Shown piece by piece: positions 9,543 through 19,448 of a stretch of 43,042 nucleotides of DNA. The stretch comes from Methylobacterium variabile. Its GTDB lineage: Bacteria > Pseudomonadota > Alphaproteobacteria > Rhizobiales > Beijerinckiaceae. The position numbers were made by a program, and so were the translations under genes. Position 1 is the first letter of the stretch. Every line of letters starts with the position of its first letter. The notes under the pieces are model-generated. The model saw nothing but the letters and a program-made list of their open reading frames with translations, did not search any database and had not been told where the DNA came from. The stretch is taken from positions 1 to 43,042 of the forward strand of contig NZ_LABY01000012.1 of the NCBI RefSeq assembly GCF_001043975.1. Direction: 5' to 3'.

Positions 9543-9600
9543 GTCATCCCGGGTTCCGCTTTCGCGGCCCCGGGATGACCAGAGGCGTGTCAGTTCCGTC
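9543..9600 (+). repeat. Palindromic intergenic repeat, copy 1
   Basis: GTCATCCCGGG (9543-9553) pairs perfectly with CCCGGGATGAC (9569-9579). The enclosed segment contains CCGCTTTCGCGG, able to form an inner hairpin. The right flank reads CAGAGGCGTGTCAGTTCCGTC, which matches the flank of the copy at 19780. It sits between the convergent ends of the second PAS receptor and pccB. Related copies are at 14344, 14447 and 19780. Confidence 0.75.
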
Positions 9601-9618
9601 GAGGGATCTGATCGCCGC

Positions 9619-11151
<1,533 letters not shown>

Positions 11152-11190
11152 GCTGTCGCCCGTTCCTGAAGAAGAGTCGCGCGCCCGCCG

Positions 11191-11247
11191 GGAGGCTTTT
11201 GGCCCGGAGGCCTTGTGGCCCGAGGCTTGGAGCCCGGAGGCTTGGCC
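11191..11247. repeat. Degenerate 15-bp tandem repeat, four units
   Basis: Four head-to-tail units follow one another: GGAGGCTTTTGGCCC (11191-11205), GGAGGCCTTGTGGCCC (11206-11221), GAGGCTTGGAGCCC (11222-11235) and GGAGGCTTGGCC (11236-11247). Each can also fold weakly, since GGCC and GGCCC or GGAGCC are self-complementary. The array begins 40 bases upstream of the pccB start codon, inside its probable leader or promoter. Confidence 0.55.
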
Positions 11248-11367
11248 GTGCCTGCGGCCTTAGCACGCGCCGGGCCGCGGCGAAAACTCGGCCTTCCGGG
11301 CGAGAGGCGGCGCCGCGGCGCAGTCTCCGGGGCTGCCCTCGCGCCGGCCCCCCCCGCGGCTGCCGCG

Positions 11368-11517
11368 TCACGACGCGCGGGGATCCGGCCCGCAGCGCAG
11401 GCGGAGGAGCTCGTCGACGGTCGGGTCGAATCCGGTGACGAGCCGGCCCCAGGCCGGGGCAGTCGCGGCCGCCAGCGCCAGCGTGAGGACGATCCAGGGG
11501 AGCGCGGCGCGGATCAC
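11368..11517 (-). CDS. Small membrane protein coupled to the DUF2243 gene
   Basis: A 49-aa frame, starting at a GTG (11517) that overlaps the TGA of the DUF2243 gene (GTGA arrangement). The product is one hydrophobic helix (about residues 5-25, ALPWIVLTLALAAATA) plus a short polar tail with TGFDPTVDELLRLRCG. The overlap and the membrane character argue for a genuine, translationally coupled partner rather than chance. I do not recognise a named family. It was too short and non-ATG to be found by a simple ATG scan. Confidence 0.5.
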   Translation of the reverse strand: MIRAALPWIVLTLALAAATAPAWGRLVTGFDPTVDELLRLRCGPDPRAS

Positions 11518-11972
11518 AGCCGCCCCCACACCAGCAGGCCGCCCGCCACCGCCATGGCGGCGCCCCAGAGGAGAAAGCCGGCATCCCACCACGGCCAGGC
11601 CGCCCGCGACACCGTCTCGTTGACGTGGTGGACGCCGAGGATCTGGTGGTCGATCAATCCCTCGACCAAGTTGAAGGCGCCCCACCCGAGCAGCACCGTG
11701 CCCGCGAGGGCACGCCCGTCCTGGGAGAAGCCGCGGCGCCAGAGCAGGAAGATCCCGAGCACCGCGAGCACGTAGGTGGCGCTGTGGAAGTAGCCGTCCC
11801 AGCGGGTGTTGAGTTCGAGGGCCTCGAGCGAGGTGATGGGGTACCAGCTGCTCAGCATGTGGTGCCATTGCAGCAGCTGGTGCAGCACGATCCCGTCGAA
11901 GAAGCCGCCGAGGCCGAGGCCGATGAGCAGGCCGGGCAACAGGCCGTGCCGGGGTCGGGTGAGCGCCGTCAT
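11514..11972 (-). CDS. DUF2243 family integral membrane protein
   Basis: A 152-aa protein with four predicted membrane helices. The typical DUF2243 sequence is plain: GLGGFFDGIVLHQLLQWHHMLSS (about residues 20-42), then DGYFHSATYVLAVLGI, FNLVEGLIDHQILGVHHV and WDAGFLLWGA. The conserved His and Asp residues in and beside the helices (HQLLQWHH, DHQILGVHHV) suggest metal or heme binding, but no function is established for the family. It is followed by the coupled 49-aa frame and is divergent from the NDUFA9-like gene. Confidence 0.85.
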   Translation of the reverse strand: MTALTRPRHGLLPGLLIGLGLGGFFDGIVLHQLLQWHHMLSSWYPITSLEALELNTRWDGYFHSATYVLAVLGIFLLWRRGFSQDGRALAGTVLLGWGAFNLVEGLIDHQILGVHHVNETVSRAAWPWWDAGFLLWGAAMAVAGGLLVWGRL

Positions 11973-12116
11973 GCGGGACGAACGGGCGTGAACTGCATCC
12001 GTTCCGGGGGCCGCGGCAGCGCCGGCGCTTCACAGGGCCGGCCCCCTCGACTAAGGAGCCGGCAAGAGCCCCGGCAAGACCCCTCCGGACAAGACCCGCG
12101 GAAGGACCCCACGACC

Positions 12117-13283
12117 ATGACCGGCTTCGACCATGTCGGCCTGACCCGGCCCGCCTCGCAGCTCGTGACGGTGTTCGGGGGATCGGGCTTCCTCGGCCGC
12201 CACGTCGTGCGGGCGCTGGCCAAGCGCGGCTACCGGATCCGGGTGGCGGTGCGCCGGCCCGATCTCGCCCAGTTCCTCCAGCCCCTCGGCCGCGTCGGCC
12301 AGATCGTCGGCGTCCAGGCCAACCTGCGCAACCCGGCCTCGATCGTCCGGGCCGCCGAGCACGCCGACATCGTGGTCAACCTGGTCGGCATCCTGCAGGA
12401 GAGCGGCAGCCAGAGCTTCCAGCGTCTCCAGGCCGAAGGCGCCGGCGAGGTCGCCCGCGCCGCCGCCGCGGTGAACGCCCCGATGGTGCACGTCTCGGCG
12501 CTCGGCGCCGACGAGACCTCGGCCTCGGTCTACGCCCGCACGAAGGCGATCGGCGAGGCCCGCGTGTTCGAGGCGCAGCCCGACGCGGTGATCTTCCGGC
12601 CGTCCATCGTGTTCGGGCCGGGCGACAGCTTCTTCAACCGCTTCGCAGGCCTCGCCCGGATGCTGCCGGTGCTGCCGCTCGCCGGGGCCGAGGCGCGGAT
12701 GCAGCCGGTCTTCGTCGGCGACGTCGCCGAGGCGATCGCCCGGGCGGTCGAGGGCCAGCTCCAGGGCGGCCGGGTCTACGAGCTCGGCGGGCCGGAAATC
12801 CTGACCCTGCAGCAGCTCGTCGAGTACACCCTCAAGGTCACGATGCGCAGCCGCGTGGTGCTGCCGCTGCCGGCTCCCGCCGCCCGGTTCCAGGCCCGGG
12901 TGATGGAGCTCGTCGACACCGCGACGCTCGGCCTCCTGCCCGACAGCCTGAAGCTCAGCCGCGACCAGGTCACCCTGCTGCAGAGCGACAACGTCGTGTC
13001 GGAGGCCGCCAAGGCGGAAGGGCGCACGATCGAGGGCATCGGCATCGCGCCGACGGCGATCGAGGCGGTGGTGCCGGGCTACCTCTGGCGCTTCCGCAAG
13101 GCCGGCCAGTTCGCCACCGGCCGCGGCACCCCCGACATGGCCGCGACCCCGGACCTGATGGCCGCCGACCCGATGGGCCAGGGCTCGCAGCACCACCCGG
13201 GTGATGCCTCGGGCCCCGCGGTCGGGCAGCTCGCGGCGGGCGCGGGCCCGGCGCCGGGCGTGCGCTGGGGCAAGCGGCAGTAG
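12117..13283 (+). CDS. NDUFA9-like (39-kDa complex I subunit family) NAD(P)-binding protein
   Basis: A 388-aa extended/atypical SDR with a Rossmann fold. The nucleotide-binding motif is VFGGSGFLGRHVVRAL (about residues 18-33), and ARTKAIGEA takes the place of the catalytic Tyr/Lys region. Further family features are IFRPSIVFGPGDSFFNRFA (about 160) and PVFVGDVAEAIARAVE. It matches the NADH-ubiquinone oxidoreductase 39-kDa (NDUFA9) group, an accessory subunit of complex I in mitochondria and alphaproteobacteria that binds NADPH and does not catalyse. The last 70 residues are Gly/Ala/Pro-rich. No nuo genes are nearby. GAAGGA precedes the ATG at 12117, and a strong terminator follows. Confidence 0.87.
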   Translation: MTGFDHVGLTRPASQLVTVFGGSGFLGRHVVRALAKRGYRIRVAVRRPDLAQFLQPLGRVGQIVGVQANLRNPASIVRAAEHADIVVNLVGILQESGSQSFQRLQAEGAGEVARAAAAVNAPMVHVSALGADETSASVYARTKAIGEARVFEAQPDAVIFRPSIVFGPGDSFFNRFAGLARMLPVLPLAGAEARMQPVFVGDVAEAIARAVEGQLQGGRVYELGGPEILTLQQLVEYTLKVTMRSRVVLPLPAPAARFQARVMELVDTATLGLLPDSLKLSRDQVTLLQSDNVVSEAAKAEGRTIEGIGIAPTAIEAVVPGYLWRFRKAGQFATGRGTPDMAATPDLMAADPMGQGSQHHPGDASGPAVGQLAAGAGPAPGVRWGKRQ

Positions 13284-13308
13284 GTATTTCTGGAGGTTCG
13301 ACAACGAG

Positions 13309-13337
13309 AAAGGGCGGCCCGGGGGCCGCCCTTTTTT
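13309..13337 (+). terminator. Strong rho-independent terminator after the NDUFA9-like gene
   Basis: A perfect 12-bp stem, AAAGGGCGGCCC (13309-13320) with GGGCCGCCCTTT (13323-13334), has a GG loop and a run of six T (13332-13337). The leading A residues make it potentially bidirectional, suiting its place between the convergent NDUFA9-like and SDR genes. Confidence 0.85.
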
Positions 13338-13348
13338 GATTCCCAATC

Positions 13349-13396
13349 CCCTTTCCCGGACGACTGCAGCGAAGCGGAAGGAGATCCGGGAAAGGG
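13349..13396. repeat. Second inverted repeat between convergent genes
   Basis: CCCTTTCCCGGA (13349-13360) pairs perfectly with TCCGGGAAAGGG (13385-13396) around a 24-base loop containing GCAGCGAAGCGGAAGG. It lies 12 bases past the terminator and before the SDR stop codon. It could be a terminator for the opposite strand or a relic of a mobile palindrome; there is no T tract. Confidence 0.5.
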
Positions 13397-13430
13397 AGGA
13401 AGCGAGACGAGAACCGTCGCGCCTCGTTCG

Positions 13431-14213
13431 TCAGATCGACCGAACGGCGCCTCCGTCCACCCGGATCATGCTGCCGGTGACGTAGGAGGCCCGCTCGGAG
13501 GCCAGGAAGCACGCCACGTCGGCGAATTCCTGCACTTTGCCGTAGCGCTTGGCTGGGATCGCCGCCCGCGCGGCCTCGGCGATCTCCTCGCGGGACTTGC
13601 CCTGCGCCTTGGCGTTGGCGGTGTCGAGCTCGCCGGTGCGGTCGGTCTCGATCCGGCCTGGCAGGATCATGTTGACGGTGACGCCGTCCGCCGCGACCTC
13701 GGCCGACAGCGTCTTCGCCCAGCCGGCGATCGAGGCGCGGAGCGCGTTCGACATCACGAGGTTCGGGATCGGCTGCTCGACGCCGCTCGAGGCGACGACC
13801 AGGATGCGGCCGAAGCCAGCCTGGCGCATGCCCGGCAAAACAAGCCCGGCGAGGCGGAAGACCGGGGTCACCATCGCCTCGAACTGGGGCGTCCAGGCCT
13901 CGGGCTGCACGGTGAGCGCGGTGCCGGCCGGCGGACCGCCGGTATTGGCGACCAGGATGTCGACCCCGCCGAGATGCTCCTGGGCGGCGGCGTAGATCGC
14001 CTCGACGTTCTCCTTCAGGCTGCCCGCGAAGGCGTGGGCGCGGCCCTGGCCGCGGGCGTTGATCGCCGCCACCGCCTCGTCCAGGCGCTCGGCCGTGCGG
14101 GCGGTGAGCAGCACGTCCGCGCCCTCGGCCGCCAGGGCCTCGGCGATGCCGCGGCCGAGTCCGCGGCTGGACGACAGGACGAGGGCGCGCTTGCCCTTGA
14201 GACCGAGATCCAT
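13431..14213 (-). CDS. Atypical short-chain dehydrogenase/reductase family protein
   Basis: A 260-aa SDR-fold protein resembling beta-ketoacyl reductases. The coenzyme motif, normally TGxxxGxG, reads LSSSRGLGRG (about residues 13-22). The NNAG motif is replaced by VANTGGPPAG. After the conserved serines (VVASSGVEQP) the usual YxxxK is absent, the stretch reading NLVMSNALRASIAGW. The C-terminus GSMIRVDGGAVRSI is normal. These changes match the BKR-like SDR subgroup known to lack a perfect cofactor motif and catalytic tetrad, so activity is doubtful or differently catalysed. GGAGG sits seven bases before the ATG at 14213. Confidence 0.85.
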   Translation of the reverse strand: MDLGLKGKRALVLSSSRGLGRGIAEALAAEGADVLLTARTAERLDEAVAAINARGQGRAHAFAGSLKENVEAIYAAAQEHLGGVDILVANTGGPPAGTALTVQPEAWTPQFEAMVTPVFRLAGLVLPGMRQAGFGRILVVASSGVEQPIPNLVMSNALRASIAGWAKTLSAEVAADGVTVNMILPGRIETDRTGELDTANAKAQGKSREEIAEAARAAIPAKRYGKVQEFADVACFLASERASYVTGSMIRVDGGAVRSI

Positions 14214-14343
14214 GGTGTTTCCTCCCGTAATGGTCGAGCTTGTTCGATGCCGACAGGAACTAACATACGCACCGGCCCCATCCCACCCGCGACCGCATGC
14301 TGAGAGCCGGTCGATGTCCCTGACGCGATTGACACCCGCACAG

Positions 14344-14390
14344 TCATCCCGGGGCCGCGAAAGCGGAGCCTGGGATCCAGACACTCAGGT
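14344..14390 (-). repeat. Palindromic intergenic repeat, copy 2 (inverted)
   Basis: TCATCCCGGGGCCGCGAAAG followed by CGGAGCCTGGGATCCAGACACT is the reverse complement of the core seen at 9543 (GGCTCCGCTTTCGCGGCCCC). The outer arm on one side has changed (GGGATCCAG in place of GGGATGAC-type complement), so the palindrome is imperfect. It faces the copy at 14447. Confidence 0.65.
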
Positions 14391-14446
14391 GGGAGAGGGT
14401 GAAGCGGACCCATGTCAGCTTCTTCCTGCATCGCCTGCGGATCTAA

Positions 14447-14500
14447 ATTCCGGGCTCCGCTTTCGCGGCCCCGGAATGACCAGGTTGGTGTCATGTCTGT
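14447..14500 (+). repeat. Palindromic intergenic repeat, copy 3
   Basis: ATTCCGGG (14447-14454) pairs with the CCCCGGAAT arm (14469-14477), and the interior again reads CTCCGCTTTCGCGGCC. The right flank GACCAGGTTGGTGTCATGTC parallels the flanks of copies 1 and 4. Both arms carry matching changes (TTCC/GGAA instead of TCCC/GGGA), as expected if the folded structure is maintained. Confidence 0.65.
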
Positions 14501-14562
14501 CGCCCAGGTCGAACAGGCCCTGGGGACGAGGTTCTGGATAGGATGAGCGCCGTGAAAAACGC

Positions 14563-15954
14563 TCAGGCCGCCTCGCCGGCGAGCCGCTTCAGCCAGCCTT
14601 CGGCCTGCGCCCGGACGTTATCCGGCGCGGTGCCGCCGTAGCTGGTGCGGCTACGCACCGAGTTCTCGACCCCGAGCACCGCGAACACCGCGTCGGTGAT
14701 GCGCGGCTCCTCGGCCTGCATCACCGCGAGCGGAAGCGCCTCGAGACCGATGCCACGGGACGAGGCCTCGCCGACGAGGCGGCCCGTCACGTGGTGAGCG
14801 TCGCGGAAGGGGAGGCCGAGCTCGCGCACCAGCCAGTCGGCGAGATCGGTGGCGGTGGCGTAGCCGGAGCAGGCCGCAACCTTCAGGACTTCCGGCACCG
14901 GCTCGAGGTCGCGCACCATGCCGGCCATGGCGGCGAGGCAGAGCGAGAGGGTCTGGAGCGCGTCGAAGGTGCCCTCCTTGTCCTCCTGCATGTCCTTCGA
15001 ATAGGCGAGCGGCAGGCCCTTCATGACGATGAGCAGGCCCGACAGCGCGCCGATGATCCGGCCGGACTTCGCCCGAACCAGCTCGGCGGCGTCGGGGTTG
15101 CGCTTCTGCGGCATGATCGAGGAGCCGGTGGTGAACCGGTCCGAGAGCCTGACGAAGCCGAACTGGGCCGAGGTCCAGACCACGATCTCTTCCGCGAACC
15201 GCGACAGGTGCACCGCCGCGATCGCCGCCGCCGAGAGCGCCTCGAGGGCGAAGTCGCGGTCGGCCACCGAATCGAGCGAGTTCGCGGTCGGCCGGTCGAA
15301 GCCGAGGCTGGCGGCGGTGGCGTGGCGGTCGATCGGGAACGAGGTGCCGGCGAGCGCGGCGGCGCCGAGCGGGCACTCGTTGAGGCGGGCGCGGGCGTCG
15401 CGGAACCGGCCGCGGTCGCGGGCCAGCATCTCGACATAGGCGAGCAGGTGGTGGCCGAAGGTGACGGGCTGGGCCGACTGCAGGTGGGTGAAGCCCGGCA
15501 TCACCGTGCCGGCATGCGTGAGCGCCAGCTCGGCCAGGGCCTGCTGCAGGTCGGCGGCCTGGCCGTCGAGGGCGTCGAGGGTGTCGCGCACCCACAGCCG
15601 CATGTCGGTGGCGACCTGGTCGTTGCGCGAGCGCGCGGTGTGGAGCCGCCCGGCCGCCGGGCCGACGATCTCGCGCAGACGGCTCTCCACGCTCATGTGG
15701 ATGTCCTCGAGCTCGCGGCGGAACTCGAACGAGCCGGCCTCGATCTCGTCCCGGACGGTCTTGAGCCCGGCCTCGATCTTCGCCACATCCTCGGCCGGCA
15801 GGATCCCCGCCTTGCCCAGCATCGCCACGTGGGCCAGAGAGCCGCGGATGTCCTGGGGAGCGAGGCGCTTGTCGAAGCCGATGGAGGCGTTGATCTCCTC
15901 CATGATCTCGGCGGGGCCGCTCGCGAAGCGCCCGCCCCACATCCGGTTGCTCAT
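14563..15954 (-). CDS. argH: Argininosuccinate lyase
   Basis: This enzyme catalyses the last step of arginine synthesis, argininosuccinate to arginine and fumarate; it is a cytosolic homotetramer of the fumarase/aspartase superfamily. The 463-aa length is standard. The N-terminus [14 protein letters not shown] is typical, [17 protein letters not shown] is the substrate-binding region (about residues 102-118), [18 protein letters not shown] includes the catalytic-base region, and the superfamily signature [12 protein letters not shown] is at about 278-290. The ATG at 15954 shares its bases with the start codon of the divergent tlpA gene (CATG), leaving no untranslated gap between the two coding regions. 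Confidence 0.96.
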   Translation of the reverse strand: MSNRMWGGRFASGPAEIMEEINASIGFDKRLAPQDIRGSLAHVAMLGKAGILPAEDVAKIEAGLKTVRDEIEAGSFEFRRELEDIHMSVESRLREIVGPAAGRLHTARSRNDQVATDMRLWVRDTLDALDGQAADLQQALAELALTHAGTVMPGFTHLQSAQPVTFGHHLLAYVEMLARDRGRFRDARARLNECPLGAAALAGTSFPIDRHATAASLGFDRPTANSLDSVADRDFALEALSAAAIAAVHLSRFAEEIVVWTSAQFGFVRLSDRFTTGSSIMPQKRNPDAAELVRAKSGRIIGALSGLLIVMKGLPLAYSKDMQEDKEGTFDALQTLSLCLAAMAGMVRDLEPVPEVLKVAACSGYATATDLADWLVRELGLPFRDAHHVTGRLVGEASSRGIGLEALPLAVMQAEEPRITDAVFAVLGVENSVRSRTSYGGTAPDNVRAQAEGWLKRLAGEAA

Positions 15955-16600
15955 GTCCTCACCTCGTCTCGCATCCTCGCGAAAAGCCCGCCTCGCCCTC
16001 GTCGCGGGGGGGCTCGTCGCCGTCCTCGGCCTCGGGGCTGCCCTATACGGGAGTGCGGGCGGGAGCAACGGCGGCGCCTGCCCGCTCGGCCCGGCCACGG
16101 CCGCCCGGGTCGCGCCGCTTGCCCGCGGCGAGGTCGCGGCGCTCCAGGTCGATTCCAGTCCGAAGCCGGCGCCCGACATCACCTTCACCGGGCCGGACGG
16201 GCAGTCGCGCACGCTCGCCGACCTCAAGGGCCGCACCGTGCTCCTGAACCTGTGGGCGACGTGGTGCGCGCCGTGCAAGGCGGAGATGCCGGCACTCGAC
16301 CGGCTCCAGGGCGCCCTCGGCGGTCAGGACTTCGAGGTGGTGGCGCTCAACCTCGACACCCGCAACCTCGACCGGCCGCCGCTCTGGATGAAGGAGAACG
16401 GGATCACGCGCCTCGCCTACTATGCCGATCCGGCTGGGCGGGCGCTGCCGGTGCTGCAGAAGAGCGGCGAGGTCGTCGGCCTGCCCACCACCTTCCTGAT
16501 CGACCCCAATGGCTGCGCGATCGGCGTGATGAAGGGCCCGGCGGAGTGGGCGAGCGAGGACGCGCTGAAGCTGGTGCGGGCGGCTCTGGGGCGGGGGTGA
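15953..16600 (+). CDS. tlpA: TlpA-type membrane-anchored thiol:disulfide reductase
   Basis: A 215-aa protein with an N-terminal signal anchor (about residues 12-33) and a periplasmic thioredoxin domain (about 72-213). The redox motif is WCAPC with C105 and C108, followed by a cis-Pro region ([14 protein letters not shown]). TlpA proteins reduce the copper-site cysteines of cytochrome oxidase subunit II and the Sco chaperone, supporting cytochrome aa3 assembly. Another cysteine (C43) lies between anchor and domain. It starts at the ATG overlapping the argH start on the other strand; no good alternative start lies downstream before the anchor. nhaA follows 51 bases later on the same strand. Confidence 0.88.
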   Translation: MSSPRLASSRKARLALVAGGLVAVLGLGAALYGSAGGSNGGACPLGPATAARVAPLARGEVAALQVDSSPKPAPDITFTGPDGQSRTLADLKGRTVLLNLWATWCAPCKAEMPALDRLQGALGGQDFEVVALNLDTRNLDRPPLWMKENGITRLAYYADPAGRALPVLQKSGEVVGLPTTFLIDPNGCAIGVMKGPAEWASEDALKLVRAALGRG

Positions 16601-16651
16601 GCCGCGCTCCCTGCGTTGATCCAGCTCAGGATTCCTGGCACGCGGGGCGCC

Positions 16652-17860
16652 ATGCAACCGGCCCCCTCCCCCCGGCGCCTGCCGCGCCCGCTCTCCGCCC
16701 TGCGCGGCCTCATCGTCAGCAGCGCCGGCGGCGGCCTCGTCCTGGTGGCGAGCGCGGTGCTCGCGCTCATCGTCGCCAACGGCCCTTACGGCGACGTGTA
16801 TGACCGCGCGCTGCACGCGAAGATCGGGCCGCTGAGCCTACTGCACTGGATCAACGACGGCCTGATGGCCGTGTTCTTCCTGCTCGTCGGGCTCGAGATC
16901 AAGCGCGAGATCCTGGACGGGTCCTTGCGCACGTGGCCGGCCCGGGCGCTGCCGGGCGTCGCGGCCCTCGGCGGCATGCTGGCGCCGGCCCTCGTCTTTG
17001 CTGCCATCAACTGGTCCTCCCCGGCGACCTTGCGCGGCTGGGCGATCCCTGCCGCCACCGACATCGCCTTCGCGCTGGGGGTGCTGGCGCTGCTCGGCTC
17101 GCGGGTGCCGGTGTCGCTCAAGGTCTTCCTCACCGCCCTCGCGATCCTCGACGACCTCGGCGCCGTGGTGATCATCGCGCTGTTCTACACCGCCGACCTG
17201 TCCTGGCCGATGCTCGGCCTCGCCGCCGCCGTGGTGGCGATGCTGGCGACCCTCAACCGCGTCGGCTTGCGCCGGCTCGGGCCCTACCTGATCCTCGGCG
17301 CCGTGCTCTGGCTGCTGGTGCTGCGCTCAGGGCTGCACGCCACCGTGGCGGGGGTGGTCCTGGCGCTGGCGATCCCGCTGCGGGCGAGCCCTGGTCGGCC
17401 GGATGACGGGGAATCGCCTCTTCACCGGCTGGAGCACGCGCTCCACCCCTGGGTCGCCTACCTGATCCTGCCGGTCTTCGGCTTCGCCAATGCGGGCGTC
17501 TCGCTCGCGGGGCTGACGCCGGCGGCGCTGCTCGCTCCCGTCACCCTGGGGGTGGCGGCGGGGCTGTTCGTGGGAAAGCAGGTCGGCGTCCTCGGCGGCG
17601 TCTGGCTCGCGGTGCGGACCGGCCTGGCCCGGAAGCCCGCCGGCGCCGACTGGCGCCACATCTACGGGGTGGCGCTGCTCTGCGGCATTGGCTTCACCAT
17701 GAGCCTGTTCATCGGCGGCCTCGCCTTCGCGGATACGCCGGAATTCGACACGGAGACGAAGCTCGGGGTCATCCTGGGCTCCGTGGCCTCGACCCTGGCC
17801 GGCGCCCTGGTCCTGTCCCTCGGGCGGCGGGAGGCCGTGCGGCCGCCGGCGGCGCGATGA
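16652..17860 (+). CDS. nhaA: Na+/H+ antiporter NhaA
   Basis: An inner-membrane electrogenic Na+/H+ exchanger for pH and sodium homeostasis. At 402 aa and about 12 helices it matches NhaA. The ion-binding aspartates are D137 in [11 protein letters not shown] and D167/D168 in [10 protein letters not shown], equivalent to D133, D163 and D164 of the E. coli protein. Also seen are [11 protein letters not shown] (about 80-90) and [15 protein letters not shown] near the C-terminus, containing the family's conserved region around the helix X lysine. The frame also has a TTG at 16616; I prefer the ATG at 16652, although its ribosome site is weak. Convergent with the L,D-transpeptidase gene, 13 bases apart. 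Confidence 0.93.
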   Translation: MQPAPSPRRLPRPLSALRGLIVSSAGGGLVLVASAVLALIVANGPYGDVYDRALHAKIGPLSLLHWINDGLMAVFFLLVGLEIKREILDGSLRTWPARALPGVAALGGMLAPALVFAAINWSSPATLRGWAIPAATDIAFALGVLALLGSRVPVSLKVFLTALAILDDLGAVVIIALFYTADLSWPMLGLAAAVVAMLATLNRVGLRRLGPYLILGAVLWLLVLRSGLHATVAGVVLALAIPLRASPGRPDDGESPLHRLEHALHPWVAYLILPVFGFANAGVSLAGLTPAALLAPVTLGVAAGLFVGKQVGVLGGVWLAVRTGLARKPAGADWRHIYGVALLCGIGFTMSLFIGGLAFADTPEFDTETKLGVILGSVASTLAGALVLSLGRREAVRPPAAR

Positions 17861-17873
17861 CCGCCGCTCGGCC

Positions 17874-19448
17874 TCAGTTCGCCGGCTGCGAGGCGGCGAC
17901 GCGGGGGCGGTTCGGGAGTTCGGTCCGCTTTCCCGCCTCCGGCGCCTTGCCGTCGGCCGGCTTGGCTTCGGCCGGCTTGGCGTCGCCGGCCTTGGCGGCG
18001 GGCTTCGTCTCCACCTTGGCGGAGACGGGCCTGGTCGCGTCGGTCTTCGGTGCGTCGACCTTGGCGGCAGCGGCGACCGGATGGGCGGCCGGGGTCGGGT
18101 GCAGCCGGGCGGTGACCTTCTTCGGCAGGGGTGCGGCCGGCGAGATCGCCGCGACGGCGGGCGCGGTGGTGTCGGCCGCCGGCAGGGCCGCCGGGGCGAC
18201 CGGAGGCGCCGCCGGCGCGCCGCCGAACAGGTTGCCGAGGAGCTTGCGATAGCTCGACGCGTCGCCGTCCGCGCTCGCCACGGTGATCGGGGCCGCCGGG
18301 GCGGCCGCGGCCTGCGCGGCCTCGCGGGTCGGGATCGGCGCGGGATCGGTCGCCGGCGCCGCGAAGGCGAGCGCCGTCGGCTTGCCGGCGCCGGGCTTGG
18401 CCCGCTCGTTCTTGGCCAGCAGGACCGGCTTCACCTTCGGCTCGATGGCGATCTCCTGCGGCGCCGCCGCCAGGGCCTCGGGACGGCTGATGGTGCCCAT
18501 GTTCGGCCGCGGCTGCGCCTGCTCGGCGAAGAGCTGGGTGCTGGGCGAGGTCTCGCGGAAGAACGGGTGCTGGCCGCCGTCCTGGTAGACCAGGCGGGTC
18601 GCCGGCGTGCCCTTGGCGACGAGCTCGGCCACCTCCTGCTCGTCCTTCTCGCGCTTGGCGACGACGACCGGATCGACCTTCGGGTTGCAGGCGCCGGCCG
18701 CCGCATCCTGACCGCCGAAGACGTAGCGGGTGCCGCAGACGCCGACCCGCGGCTCCTCGCGCAGGGTCTCGAAGTAGTCCGAGCCCTCCTTGAGGTTCCT
18801 CCAGAAGCCGATGTGGGGGTCGTTGCGGAACCTGGCGAGGTTCTGCGCGGTCATCCGGAACGGATAGGACTGGAACTGGAACGCGCGCTGGCCGCCGGCG
18901 AAGGCCTCGCGGGCGATGGCGTAGATCTCCGAGATCGCCTCGTCGGTCATGGCGAAGCAGCCGGCCGAGGAGCAGGTGCCGTGCACCATCAGGTAGCTGC
19001 CGGTGCGGCCGTTGGCGCGGTCGAAGGCGTTGGGATAGCCGGTGTCGAAGGAGAGGTAGTAGGACGAGTTCGGGTTCATCTGGCCCATCGAGATGGTGTA
19101 GAACCCCTCGGGCGCCTGACGGTCCCCCTCCCGGATCTTCGGCCCGAGCTGGCCGGACCAGCGGCAGATCGGGAAGGTCTTGAGCAGCGCGTACTGGCCG
19201 TCGGTGCCGCGCTTCCACACCTCCATCTCCGATTCCTTCTTGAAGGCGCGGATCAGGATCGGGTCGCGGGGCGACATGTTCTTGGTCGCCATCAGGGCGA
19301 CCGTCTTCGGGGGGATCGGCTCGCGGGCGCGGGCCGAGCCGGCGGCCGAGAAGCCCGCATCCTGGCAGGCCCCGAGGGACAGCGCGACGACGAGCCCGCT
19401 CGCCGCCAGCACCGGACGCATCGTCAGACGCCTCGCCAGACGCACCAT
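17874..19448 (-). CDS. L,D-transpeptidase (YkuD-fold) lipoprotein with long Ala/Pro/Lys tail
   Basis: A 524-aa predicted lipoprotein. The signal peptide ends in a lipobox, LSLGAC (about residues 23-28). The YkuD domain (about 55-260) resembles the YafK type, with FYTISMGQMNPNSSYY and the catalytic motif HGTCSSAGCFAM (about 154-165, His plus the nucleophile Cys). Such enzymes form or cleave 3-3 peptidoglycan cross-links or attach proteins to murein. From about 300 on, the chain is low-complexity Ala/Pro/Lys/Thr, probably an extended, flexible wall-spanning region. The tail is far longer than usual for the family. Convergent with nhaA. TTAACCGT-type boxes lie about 110 bases upstream (see 19449-19779). 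Confidence 0.87.
   Translation of the reverse strand: MVRLARRLTMRPVLAASGLVVALSLGACQDAGFSAAGSARAREPIPPKTVALMATKNMSPRDPILIRAFKKESEMEVWKRGTDGQYALLKTFPICRWSGQLGPKIREGDRQAPEGFYTISMGQMNPNSSYYLSFDTGYPNAFDRANGRTGSYLMVHGTCSSAGCFAMTDEAISEIYAIAREAFAGGQRAFQFQSYPFRMTAQNLARFRNDPHIGFWRNLKEGSDYFETLREEPRVGVCGTRYVFGGQDAAAGACNPKVDPVVVAKREKDEQEVAELVAKGTPATRLVYQDGGQHPFFRETSPSTQLFAEQAQPRPNMGTISRPEALAAAPQEIAIEPKVKPVLLAKNERAKPGAGKPTALAFAAPATDPAPIPTREAAQAAAAPAAPITVASADGDASSYRKLLGNLFGGAPAAPPVAPAALPAADTTAPAVAAISPAAPLPKKVTARLHPTPAAHPVAAAAKVDAPKTDATRPVSAKVETKPAAKAGDAKPAEAKPADGKAPEAGKRTELPNRPRVAASQPAN

Larger units (their letters stand above)
14214..14562. other. Gene-free interval between the SDR and argH genes
   Basis: About 350 bases without a gene. 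They hold the SDR promoter/ribosome region (up to about 14290) and two copies of the palindromic repeat in opposite orientations (14344 and 14447). The SDR frame stays open upstream through part of the repeat, but this looks like chance. Confidence 0.6.
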
